A stretch of DNA of 13,122 nucleotides from an uncultured bacterium (GTDB lineage Bacteria; Gemmatimonadota; Gemmatimonadetes; Longimicrobiales; RSA9). Location: positions 1 through 13,122 of the forward strand of contig CALKIP010000174.1 in the NCBI GenBank assembly GCA_937995995.1, written 5' to 3'. The notes beneath the pieces were generated by a model. That model did not search any database. It was not told the origin of the DNA and saw nothing but the letters and a program-made list of their open reading frames with translations. Within the stretch, counting starts at the first letter, position 1. Each line of letters starts with the position of its first letter. Made by a program: the position numbers and the translations under genes. Positions 6,918 through 13,122 of the stretch are shown in pieces.

Positions 6918-8642
6918 ATGAGACGGTTCAGGGTCGGACTCGCACAGATCAACACTACGGTCGGCGACCTCTCGGGCAACTCGGCGAAGATCGCCGAGTA
7001 CATCGACCGGGCTCGTGCGGCACAGGTGGACCTCGTCGCCTTTCCGGAGTTGGCAGTCACGGGCTACCCCCCAGAGGACCTGCTGCTCAAACCGGCGTTC
7101 GTGGAAGCCAACCTCGTGGCACTGAAGGAGTTGGCCGGTCAAACGTCGGGGATCACGGCCGTGGTCGGTTTCGTGGACCAGGAGACGGACCTCTACAACG
7201 CCGCGGCCATCCTCCATGACGGCGAACTGGTCGGAATCTACCGCAAGCACCGGCTGCCGAATTACGGCGTCTTCGACGAACACCGCTACTTCCGGGTGGG
7301 TGCGGATGTGGCGCTCTACAAGGTGGCGGGTGCATGGGTCGGGGTGACGATCTGCGAGGACATCTGGTCCCCGGGCGGGCCGGTCGCCCGGATGGGCCTC
7401 TCCGGTGCCGACATCATCGTCAACGTCAACGCTTCTCCCTTCCACCGCCGCAAATGGCGTAGCCGGCAACGGATGCTCGCGACTCGGGCCATGGATTACT
7501 CCGTTGCCGTGGCGTACGTGAACCAGGTCGGCGGGCAGGATGAACTGGTCTTCGACGGCAACAGCATCGTCGTCGATGCGTCGGGTGAGTGTCTGGCAGA
7601 GGCGCCGCCGTTTCGTGAGGAGCTGCTCGTGAGCGACATCGTCCTGGAGGATGTCCGCCGCACTCGCCTGCACGATCCCAGGCGCCGCTACCTCGGTGCT
7701 TCGGGTGGCCGTGCGATCGAGCGGCACGTCATCTCCGAGCACCCTGCACATGACCGCGCAGCCCTCCCGACTGCGCCACCGGTGGGGCACGATGATCTTG
7801 CGGAAGTCTACGGCGCTCTCGTCCAGGGCACGCGCGACTACGTACGCAAGAACGGATTCGAGCGCGTCGTACTCGGGGTTTCGGGTGGAATCGACTCCGC
7901 CTTGGTCACGACGATTGCAGCGGACGCTCTCGGCGCGGAGAATGTGACCGGCGTCTCCATGCCCTCGCGCTACTCCTCCGAAGGGAGTCGCACCGATGCC
8001 CAGGCCCTGGCCGAGGCGCTCGGGATCGAACTGCTCACGATGTCGATCGAAGACCCCTTCCAGGCCATGCTGGACACGTTGGCCCCGACCTTCCAGGGGC
8101 GGGAACCCGATCTCACGGAGGAGAACATCCAGGCGCGAATCCGCGGGATGCTCCTCATGGCGCTTTCCAACAAGTTCGGCTGGCTGGTCCTGGTCTCGGA
8201 GAACAAGAGCGAGGTAGCCACCGGCTACAGCACCCTCTACGGCGACATGGCCGGCGGCTTCGCCCCACTCAAGGACGTCTCGAAGACGCTGATCTACGAG
8301 CTCGCGCGGTGGCGCAACGAACTGCCCTCGGGAGCGGTGATCCCCGGGAGCACGATCGAGAAGGCGCCATCGGCGGAGCTGCGACCGGGGCAGGTAGACG
8401 AGGATTCGCTCCCGCCGTACGAGGTTCTGGATCCCATCCTCGAGCGTTACGTCGAGCGGGACTGGAGCCTGGAGACCTTCATCGAGGCGGGCTTCGACCC
8501 GGAAGTCGTCCGGCGCGTCGTCGCCCTGGTCGATCGCAGCGAGTACAAGCGTCGGCAGGCGCCGCCCGGGATCAAGATCACGCCGCGTGCCTTCGGCAAG
8601 GACCGTCGCCTGCCGATCACCTCGCGTTACCGGGGAGTGTGA
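6918..8642 (+). CDS. nadE: Glutamine-dependent NAD(+) synthetase
   Basis: This cytoplasmic enzyme makes NAD from nicotinic acid adenine dinucleotide, ATP and glutamine, the last step of NAD biosynthesis. The 574-residue protein has both domains. The N-terminal nitrilase-like glutaminase carries the Glu-Lys-Cys triad: Glu44 (FPELAVTGYPPEDL), Lys110 (YRKHRLPNYGVFDE) and Cys146 (TICEDIW). The C-terminal synthetase starts near residue 290 and has the ATP-pyrophosphatase loop SGGIDS at 322-327, plus downstream conserved stretches RIRGMLLM, SENKSEVATGYSTLYGDMAGG and KAPSAELRPGQ. Length is normal for the two-domain form, so it uses glutamine rather than only ammonia. ATG 6918 has GGGAGAG upstream. 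It is a single-gene unit converging on the lemA operon with a 19-base gap and no obvious hairpin between. Confidence 0.97.
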   Translation: MRRFRVGLAQINTTVGDLSGNSAKIAEYIDRARAAQVDLVAFPELAVTGYPPEDLLLKPAFVEANLVALKELAGQTSGITAVVGFVDQETDLYNAAAILHDGELVGIYRKHRLPNYGVFDEHRYFRVGADVALYKVAGAWVGVTICEDIWSPGGPVARMGLSGADIIVNVNASPFHRRKWRSRQRMLATRAMDYSVAVAYVNQVGGQDELVFDGNSIVVDASGECLAEAPPFREELLVSDIVLEDVRRTRLHDPRRRYLGASGGRAIERHVISEHPAHDRAALPTAPPVGHDDLAEVYGALVQGTRDYVRKNGFERVVLGVSGGIDSALVTTIAADALGAENVTGVSMPSRYSSEGSRTDAQALAEALGIELLTMSIEDPFQAMLDTLAPTFQGREPDLTEENIQARIRGMLLMALSNKFGWLVLVSENKSEVATGYSTLYGDMAGGFAPLKDVSKTLIYELARWRNELPSGAVIPGSTIEKAPSAELRPGQVDEDSLPPYEVLDPILERYVERDWSLETFIEAGFDPEVVRRVVALVDRSEYKRRQAPPGIKITPRAFGKDRRLPITSRYRGV

Positions 8643-8661
8643 GGGCTACCGGGCGTCTGGA

Positions 8662-9249
8662 TCACTGGCGGTTGAACTCGACGGTCGGCGCCTCAGTCGT
8701 TCCCGGAGGCGCCTGGAACGACTCCTTCCGCTCGGCGCCGATCACCCGCGCGGTGATCGTCTGCGGGAACTGGCGGATGTAGGTGTTGTACGTCCGGACG
8801 GCCTCGTTGTAGTCCCGCCGCGAGACGGCGATCCGGTTCTCCGTGGCCGTCAGCTCGTCCTGCAGGGCGATGAAGTTCTGATTGGCGCGAAGCGTCGGGT
8901 ACGCCTCGACGGAGATGTTGAGGAAGGTGCGCAGGTTTTCGCTGACCGCGGCACTCGCGCGGCTCAGCTCCTCGGCATCGGCGCCCTGCTGGATGGCCTG
9001 GTCGACCTGCTCGCTCGCCTGCGCGAGTCCGGCACGCGCTCGAGCGACCTCGGTGAAGGTCTCCTGTTCGAACGCCGCGGCCTCGTCGACCGTCGCGACC
9101 AGATTCGGGATCAGGTCGTTGCGCCGAACGAGCTCGGTCTCGATGTTGGAGCGCATCTCTTCCACCCGCTCGTCGAGCTCCTGGATCCGGTTGTAGCCGC
9201 AGCCGCTGACGAGTAGCAACAGCGGCACCCACGCCCACCGTGCGATCAT
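8662..9249 (-). CDS. lemA: LemA family lipoprotein
   Basis: LemA proteins are membrane-attached, mostly helical proteins facing the periplasm; their function is not settled. The 195-residue product has a lipoprotein signal peptide with lipobox VSGC (Cys17) followed by a long helical domain. The family hallmark appears at about residues 42-55 as RRNDLIPNLVATVD, with FEQETFTEVARARA just after, and the conserved YPTLRANQNF and RRDYNEAVRTYN stretches follow near 117 and 143. Many LemA proteins have a single N-terminal helix anchor; here the Cys suggests lipidation. ATG 9249 has GAGG at about six bases. It is the last gene of a three-gene operon, 14 bases after the nucleotidyltransferase gene, and a TPM-domain gene heads the operon, a common partnership. 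Confidence 0.95.
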   Translation of the reverse strand: MIARWAWVPLLLLVSGCGYNRIQELDERVEEMRSNIETELVRRNDLIPNLVATVDEAAAFEQETFTEVARARAGLAQASEQVDQAIQQGADAEELSRASAAVSENLRTFLNISVEAYPTLRANQNFIALQDELTATENRIAVSRRDYNEAVRTYNTYIRQFPQTITARVIGAERKESFQAPPGTTEAPTVEFNRQ

Positions 9250-9263
9250 AGCATCCTCGCGTC

Positions 9264-9977
9264 CTATAAGTTGTCGACGAAGGCGGCCGTCTTCTCCGCC
9301 ACCGCGTAGTAACCATTGACCAGCGCCGCGTCCAGGCTCGCCTTCACGGCGTGGCGCCGTGAGCGCGCCTCCCAGACGCGCAGTAGCGGCGCCGGGTCGA
9401 CGCCGAGCACCACGCCCGCCTGCTCGAGCACCTCCGGACTCGTCGCCGGCACCGGCCGATCGACCAGGCGCAGCGTGGCTCGTAGATAGGTGAGGAAGGA
9501 CGGGAGCGCCACGAGGAGGAGCTTGCCGATGGCCTGCTGGTCATCCCCGGAGAGGAGCATCCCTTCGCGGAGCTGGATCAGCTTGCCCCGCAACTCCCTC
9601 TCCACCTGAAGGCGCAGCGCCGAGAACTCGACCGTCAACTCCGTGAGCGGATCGCGGCCGTGGAGGATGTCGTGTGCATCCTTCATGTCGCTCAGCTCGA
9701 TGGCGAAGACGTCCGCCGCCTGGCGCCACTCATCTTCCGCCATGAGAAGGGGCGCCGTGTTACCCGACTCGGTCCAGCGCCGCGCGAGTGGAGCGAGTTC
9801 CTGGAGCGCCGTGGAATCGACCCGATCCAGGAGGACGAGTACGTTGATGTCGCTCACGCCCTCGACCGCCTCCCCGCGCGCCACGGAGCCGTAGAGGACC
9901 ACGCTGTGCACCCGTCCGCCCATCCGCTCTTCCAGTGCACGCGTGAACGCCGCAGCCGTCTGCTTCGGTTCCGTCAT
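9264..9977 (-). CDS. Nucleotidyltransferase-fold protein with D-x-N active site
   Basis: The 237-residue protein begins with a minimal polymerase-beta-type nucleotidyltransferase domain: LYGSVARGEAVEGVSDINVLVLL at about residues 28-50, split here as LYGSVARGEAVEG and VSDINVLVLL. This is the G-S...D-x-[D/E] pattern of the fold, but the second metal-binding acid is Asn (DIN). A possible third acid lies in FAIELSDMKDAHD near 92-104. The rest is helical, resembling the substrate-helix region of antibiotic or tRNA-type transferases, with no zinc or ATP motif I recognise. Catalysis may be lost or altered; target unknown. ATG 9977 is chosen because AGGAGG (9982-9987) lies four bases upstream, partly inside the preceding stop context; a longer start at 10163 would lie within the TPM gene. 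It lies between tpm and lemA. Confidence 0.85.
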   Translation of the reverse strand: MTEPKQTAAAFTRALEERMGGRVHSVVLYGSVARGEAVEGVSDINVLVLLDRVDSTALQELAPLARRWTESGNTAPLLMAEDEWRQAADVFAIELSDMKDAHDILHGRDPLTELTVEFSALRLQVERELRGKLIQLREGMLLSGDDQQAIGKLLLVALPSFLTYLRATLRLVDRPVPATSPEVLEQAGVVLGVDPAPLLRVWEARSRRHAVKASLDAALVNGYYAVAEKTAAFVDNL

Positions 9978-9987
9978 CGCCCCTCCT

Positions 9988-10845
9988 TTACCAGCTCCGT
10001 CCGGCTCCGCCACCGCCGAAGCCGCCCCCTCCGCCAAAGCCACCGAATCCTCCGCCTCCTCCGAAACCGCCGAAGCCACCGCCGAAGCCACCCCACCCGC
10101 CCCGGTGTCCACCACCCATCGGGAACGGGAAGATGATCGGGCCACGGTAGCCACGCCGCCCACCGCCCCCTCCGAATGGCCCCCGGGGGCCGCCCCGGGA
10201 CAGGGCCCGGAGGAAGACGAGGACGACGATCACGAGGACGATGAGCGCCACGACCGGATTGCCGGGCGACTCCCTCTCGGGTGGAGGCGCTGGCACCTCT
10301 CCTGTCAGCTCGAAGCCGAACTCCTCCGCATACCGCATGGCCAGGGCGCCCACTCCGGCCAGGATACCGTTGCCGTAATCGCCCTGCTGGAAGTAGGGGA
10401 TCATGTACCGGTCGGCGATCCGGCCCGCCTGGGCGGCGGTGATGAAGCGCGTCGTGCCGATCCCCGTCTCGATCTTGAGCTGGCCGCGCCCATCGGGTGC
10501 GGTCTCCTTCGGGACGACGAGCACGACGATGCCGGTGTTTCGCGCCGGATCGCCGGGCTCGCCGGCCCGGCCGACTCCCCACTCCCGACCGATCTGGAGC
10601 GCCACTTCGTCGCGCGTGCGCCCCTCGAGCGAGGTCAGGGTGACGACGACGATCTCGCCGCCGCTCTTTGCGCGGACCTCGTCGATGACCCGCTCGATCC
10701 GCTGCTCCATTGCCGGGTCGAGGACCCCGGCGAAATCGTTCACGTAGCCCACCGGCTTCGGCAGGCGCAACTGTGCCCACCCGGGCGCGGCGGCGGCCAG
10801 CGCCAGGAGGACGACCAGGACCGGAACCCGTCGCATCATAATCAT
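9988..10845 (-). CDS. TPM-domain (YgcG-type) membrane protein with Gly-rich tail
   Basis: TPM-domain proteins are secreted or membrane proteins with a periplasmic alpha/beta domain (named for thylakoid phosphatase/TLP18.3, Psb32 and MOLO-1); some act in membrane protein repair, many are unassigned. From ATG 10845 the product is 285 residues: a signal peptide ending near PGWAQ (about residue 25), a TPM domain (about 30-185: VNDFAGVLDPAMEQRIE, GGEIVVVTLTSLEG, NTGIVVLVV, KIETGIGTTRFITAAQAGRI, YFQQGDYGNGI), one membrane span (about 199-216) and a long Gly/Phe tail ending GGAGRSW, typical of YgcG. ATG codons at 10839 and 10836 are also possible; none has a Shine-Dalgarno sequence, while an upstream start at 10953 would spoil the signal peptide. 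It heads the operon with the nucleotidyltransferase (10-base gap) and lemA. Confidence 0.9.
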   Translation of the reverse strand: MIMMRRVPVLVVLLALAAAAPGWAQLRLPKPVGYVNDFAGVLDPAMEQRIERVIDEVRAKSGGEIVVVTLTSLEGRTRDEVALQIGREWGVGRAGEPGDPARNTGIVVLVVPKETAPDGRGQLKIETGIGTTRFITAAQAGRIADRYMIPYFQQGDYGNGILAGVGALAMRYAEEFGFELTGEVPAPPPERESPGNPVVALIVLVIVVLVFLRALSRGGPRGPFGGGGGRRGYRGPIIFPFPMGGGHRGGWGGFGGGFGGFGGGGGFGGFGGGGGFGGGGAGRSW

Positions 10846-10923
10846 GACCGTGGGAATGTAGGGTGAGCCATCGAATGGCGAAAGCGCCGCTGGCGTCGAA
10901 GAACCCGGGGATGGCAAAACCAC

Positions 10924-10953
10924 GTGGGCGCCTCGACATGGCGTGGCGCCCAC
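10924..10953 (-). terminator. Candidate terminator after the helix-hairpin-helix gene
   Basis: Arms 10924-10932 and 10945-10953 form a perfect 9-bp GC-rich stem with a 12-base loop. On the minus strand the stem is followed by GTGGTTTTG, a short T-run four bases later. It lies about 90 bases beyond the stop at 11041 and upstream of the tpm operon, so it could separate the two transcription units. Confidence 0.45.
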
Positions 10954-11040
10954 CGCCGCTCAGGAGCGCCGTGGGCAGACGTGCCTGTCTTCTCATGGAG
11001 GGGTCAGGAGGACGACGGGATCAGGCGTACAGGGGTCGTC

Positions 11041-11762
11041 TCACAGATTGGTCGTCGAGGGCGTCGGCGCCCAGCTACCCAGGAAATGTCGAAGACTTCC
11101 CACACGATTGCCGAAGCGCTGCACCGCGCCTCGGAGCCAGCGTGGTGGCCGGGAAGACGTCGGATCGTCCGTCGGGGATTCCGTAGCAATCACCTGCAGC
11201 GAGCCGACGCCGGCCTCCAGGACCTCCCGAAGGTGATCCCAGCTCGCACCAAGGTCCAGTCGATGTGCCTCCGATTGGAGGCGGGCGGCGAAATCGGCGC
11301 CGATTCTCCCCCTGGTCCGCTCGGCTACGCCTTCCGGCGTGTCCGCCAGAAAGCCACTGATCGAACCAAAGGTGGAAAGGATGACCTCGGCCCGGCGTGG
11401 CCCGATACCAGGGACACGTTGGATGGCGATAAAGTCGTCGACTGCCGTCAGACTGGTATGCCACTCCGCCCTGGCGCGTCTGCGCGGGCCGCCTATCCTG
11501 GTAGGAGCGTCGCGCCCATTCCAGATGCGCCGCGCACGTCTCTGGATCCATGCGACAAAGTGCGAGCTCAGCTTGCCCCGCATCCTGTGTGCGACTTCCT
11601 CCGTGGGCGCTTCCAGAAACGCCTCCACGGTACCACACGCACCCAGTATGCAAGTGGGCCGACGCCGTGGACCTTCTGAAGGGTCAGGAAATCCTCGAAG
11701 GCCGTCGGGTACGTCCTCCAGTGAGGATGCATCACCCGATTCGCTTCTCCGGAGTCCACCAT
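11041..11762 (-). pseudogene. Tandem helix-hairpin-helix protein, broken by a 10-base deletion
   Basis: The start ATG 11762 has an excellent ribosome site (AAGGAGG, 11768-11774). Reading from it, the frame gives MVDSGEANRVMHPHW and on to LQKVHGVGP, the first half of a helix-hairpin-helix motif, then loses sense. From about 11652 the protein resumes in another frame (CILGACGTVEAFL) through to the stop at 11041. The protein is two copies of one module: repeat 1 (11521-11720, 200 bases) and repeat 2 (11254-11463, 210 bases). Repeat 2 is intact: VPGIGPRRAEVIL then FGSISGFL, a DNA-binding HhH like those of UvrC and XPF-type proteins. I align 27 of 66 residues as identical between repeats, with four residues missing from repeat 1 after GVGP. 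Restoring 10 bases would give 243 residues. The C-terminal 80 residues are basic and unrecognised. A shortened product from an inner start is conceivable. Confidence 0.75.
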
Positions 11763-11767
11763 CGCCG

Positions 11768-11774
11768 CCTCCTT
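11768..11774 (-). promoter_or_regulatory. Strong ribosome binding site fixing the start of the broken HhH gene
   Basis: AAGGAGG on the minus strand with five bases before ATG 11762. It decides the start: the frame used by the downstream two thirds of the gene has open codons here too, but no ribosome site or protein-like sequence, so the true start is in the other frame, which is how the frameshift shows. Confidence 0.7.
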
Positions 11775-11951
11775 CGTGGACCGCTTCGGGCGGCAACAAC
11801 CATGCCCCCTCCCAGCCGAAACCCATGCCCCGACGCGACATAACGACGCCACACAGTCCGACCGGCCAGGGCTGGCCCAAACGCAGCACGACCTCAGCAC
11901 TCGGCTGCGCAAGCTAACGGCGTGAAGTTCCGACCCTCTCGCCTCGAATAC

Positions 11952-11989
11952 AAAAAAAGCGGTCGTTCTCCGGTTGGAAAACGACCGCT
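11952..11989 (-). terminator. Rho-independent terminator of the tRNA-Arg transcript
   Basis: On the minus strand a perfect 10-bp stem (AGCGGTCGTT with AACGACCGCT, arms 11958-11967 and 11980-11989) with a 12-base loop runs straight into seven T (complement of 11952-11958). It begins ten bases past the tRNA 3' end. It is the clearest intrinsic terminator in the window. Confidence 0.92.
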
Positions 11990-11998
11990 CGCCCGTAG

Positions 11999-12072
11999 TG
12001 GGCCCGGCGCGAGTCGAACGCGCGACCTGTCGCTTAGGAGGCGACCGCTCTATCCATCTGAGCTACGGGCCC
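11999..12072 (-). tRNA. tRNA-Arg (anticodon CCT)
   Basis: The cloverleaf is complete on the minus strand: acceptor GGGCCCG pairing with CGGGCCC, D arm GCTC/GAGC, anticodon arm GTCGC-CTCCTAA-GCGAC, T arm GCGCG-TTCGACT-CGCGC, and discriminator A. Anticodon CCT reads AGG, a rare arginine codon in GC-rich genomes. The 3' CCA is not encoded (the next bases are CTA), so it must be added after transcription. The gene has its own promoter candidate and terminator and lies 46 bases after apt. Confidence 0.97.
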
Positions 12073-12093
12073 GATGTGGATCGGAAGCTTTGT

Positions 12094-12122
12094 AATTTAA
12101 CGGAAACCGGGCCCGACTTCAA
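12094..12122 (-). promoter_or_regulatory. Candidate promoter for tRNA-Arg
   Basis: On the minus strand TTGAAG (12117-12122) and TAAATT (12094-12099) are 17 bases apart, four of six matches each. Transcription would start near 12087, some 15 bases before the tRNA 5' end. The -35 box overlaps the apt stop codon, so the tRNA can be expressed independently of apt. Confidence 0.5.
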
Positions 12123-12670
12123 CCGATGGCGAAGCGTAGCAGGGAGTGCACGGGCAGGCCCGGGAGGCGCTCCCGACCGCCCAGGGCGGCGAGTTCGACC
12201 ACGAACGCGGTGCCGACCAGGTGTCCGCCCAACCGCTCGATCAGACTGACCGCGGCAGCGGCCGTCCCCCCGGTGGCGAGGACGTCGTCCACGAGGAGGA
12301 CACGGTCGCCGGGCCGGATCGCATCAACGTGGGCCTCGAGGGCGTCGGTTCCGTATTCGAGCTGGTACTCGACGCGGAGCGTGCGGTGGGGCAGCTTGCC
12401 GGGCTTGCGGATCGGTACGAAGGCGGCGCCGGCGCTGATGGCGAGTGGCGCGGCGAAGATGAAGCCGCGTGATTCGATCCCGACCACGCGATCGATCGAT
12501 TCCGCGCCGAAGGGTTCGGCGAGCGCCTTCACGACTGCCGGGAATAGCTCCGGATCGGCGAGGACCGGTGTTATGTCCTTGAACAGGATCCCGGGCTCAG
12601 GGAAATCCGGGATGTCGCGCACCGTTGCGCGGAGCCGTTCGGCGAGTTCGTCGCTGACGGCGCTACTCAT
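12119..12670 (-). CDS. apt: Adenine phosphoribosyltransferase
   Basis: Apt converts adenine and PRPP to AMP plus pyrophosphate in purine salvage, in the cytoplasm. The 183-residue protein is of normal length and carries the type I phosphoribosyltransferase PRPP loop VLLVDDVLATGGT at 124-136. It also has the Apt-specific regions DFPEPGILFKDITP (22-35), GIESRGFIFAAPLA (64-77) and FVPIRKPGKLP (84-94), and the EYQLEYGTDALEAH stretch (101-114). The start ATG 12670 overlaps the stop of the upstream gene by eight bases (ATGAGTAG) and has no good Shine-Dalgarno, which suggests translation is coupled to that gene. Confidence 0.97.
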   Translation of the reverse strand: MSSAVSDELAERLRATVRDIPDFPEPGILFKDITPVLADPELFPAVVKALAEPFGAESIDRVVGIESRGFIFAAPLAISAGAAFVPIRKPGKLPHRTLRVEYQLEYGTDALEAHVDAIRPGDRVLLVDDVLATGGTAAAAVSLIERLGGHLVGTAFVVELAALGGRERLPGLPVHSLLRFAIG

Positions 12671-13122
12671 CGCCCGCGGCCAGGTACCCCGCGAGGAGTC
12701 CCGCCAGGACTGCGTCGAAGCGATCTCCGGAATCGAGGCCGCTGCCGAGGGCCGCAGGCCCCTGAGCCCGGAGCTTCCTGGCCAACGCCTCGAGACGGTC
12801 GGCGAGGCGGCTGGTCCGGTCGAGGGTCGTCGGGGACGCCACGTTCGAAATCGGCTCCGAAAGGTTCAGAGACTCCGAATCGAAACCCGCCGGCATGCGC
12901 TCCGAATCGTCGGGGATGATGAACGCGTCGATCGGAAAGGCCTCGGGATCCTCGCTATCGGCCTCGGTGTCCGCTACGCCGAAGTCCGGGCTCAGCCCAG
13001 TCTCGAACACCGGCGCGGAACTCTCGGGAAGCGCCTGCTCGACGGGAGCGGTGCCCTCGTCAGAAGCCGCGGCCTGCTCAGCCGGCGCTCCGCCGTCGGG
13101 CAGGAACGGCAGCGCGACCGGG
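12663..13122 (-). CDS. Unknown protein with acidic Pro/Ser-rich region (C-terminal part, cut by window edge)
   Basis: The frame is open to the right edge, so only the last 152 codons are visible; a GTG at 13010 is not needed as a start. The first 100 or so visible residues are low complexity, rich in Asp, Glu, Pro, Ala and Ser (TEADSEDPEAFPIDAF, for example), and look disordered. The last 50 contain a helical heptad-like stretch (RLADRLEALARKLRAQGP) and a small hydrophobic end (FDAVLAGLLAGYLAAGDE). I recognise no family. The stop overlaps the apt start by eight bases, so the two are probably co-transcribed and coupled. What the N-terminal domain is cannot be said from here. Confidence 0.7.
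   Translation of the reverse strand, partial: PVALPFLPDGGAPAEQAAASDEGTAPVEQALPESSAPVFETGLSPDFGVADTEADSEDPEAFPIDAFIIPDDSERMPAGFDSESLNLSEPISNVASPTTLDRTSRLADRLEALARKLRAQGPAALGSGLDSGDRFDAVLAGLLAGYLAAGDE

Noticed and set aside
6726..7790. 354-codon minus-strand open frame opposite nadE
   Set aside because: A mirror of the conserved nadE coding sequence; no ribosome site or domain pattern.
10000..10130. Repetitive GC-rich stretch that might be a tandem DNA repeat or CRISPR-like array
   Set aside because: It encodes the Gly/Phe tail of the TPM protein; repeat units are irregular, codon-sized and lack spacers.
9943..10866. 307-codon plus-strand open frame opposite the TPM gene
   Set aside because: Its Ala/Pro-rich start is the antisense of the Gly-rich tail and the remainder is antisense to the TPM domain.
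11999..12072. tRNA-Arg as an integration site for a mobile element
   Set aside because: I found no integrase, no direct repeat of the tRNA 3' end within the window, and the neighbours are housekeeping genes.

Overview
The window reads as ordinary chromosome from a GC-rich Gram-negative bacterium. The evidence is high GC throughout, a lipoprotein with a lipobox, a likely outer-membrane beta-barrel with a signal peptide, and a complete system I cytochrome c maturation operon. Gene style and content would fit Gemmatimonadota, but that is a guess from general resemblance and no marker gene here proves it.

Layout. Positions 1-4098 (minus strand) carry a compact operon ccmA-ccmB-ccmC-ccmD-ccmE-ccmF. 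Its junctions overlap by 4-8 bases or are 1 base apart, and ccmF runs off the left edge. CcmAB with CcmCD load heme onto the chaperone CcmE, and CcmF (with partners not seen here) passes it to apocytochrome c. ccmC is frameshifted near codon 63. A good sigma-70-like promoter precedes ccmA. Divergent from it, on the plus strand, is a 49-residue membrane protein gene (4280-4429). It is separated from the next minus-strand gene by a 20-bp perfect hairpin. That gene (4634-5716) encodes a secreted, probably outer-membrane protein of unknown function. Next on the minus strand (5970-6575) is a helical stress-type protein with a C-terminal glycine-zipper membrane segment. A 342-base gene-free stretch follows, then nadE (6918-8642, plus strand), the glutamine-dependent NAD synthetase.

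Convergent with nadE is a three-gene minus-strand operon (10845 down to 8662). It encodes a TPM-domain membrane protein, a nucleotidyltransferase-fold protein with a substituted active-site residue, and a LemA lipoprotein. Further right on the minus strand lie a tandem helix-hairpin-helix gene broken by an apparent 10-base deletion (11041-11762), tRNA-Arg(CCT) with its own promoter and a textbook terminator, apt (adenine salvage), and the C-terminal part of an acidic unknown protein overlapping apt.

I see no phage, IS element, CRISPR array or obvious defence system. The most unusual items are the two broken genes (ccmC and the helix-hairpin-helix gene), the TPM/nucleotidyltransferase/LemA operon with its D-x-N active site, and the unclassified barrel and helical proteins.
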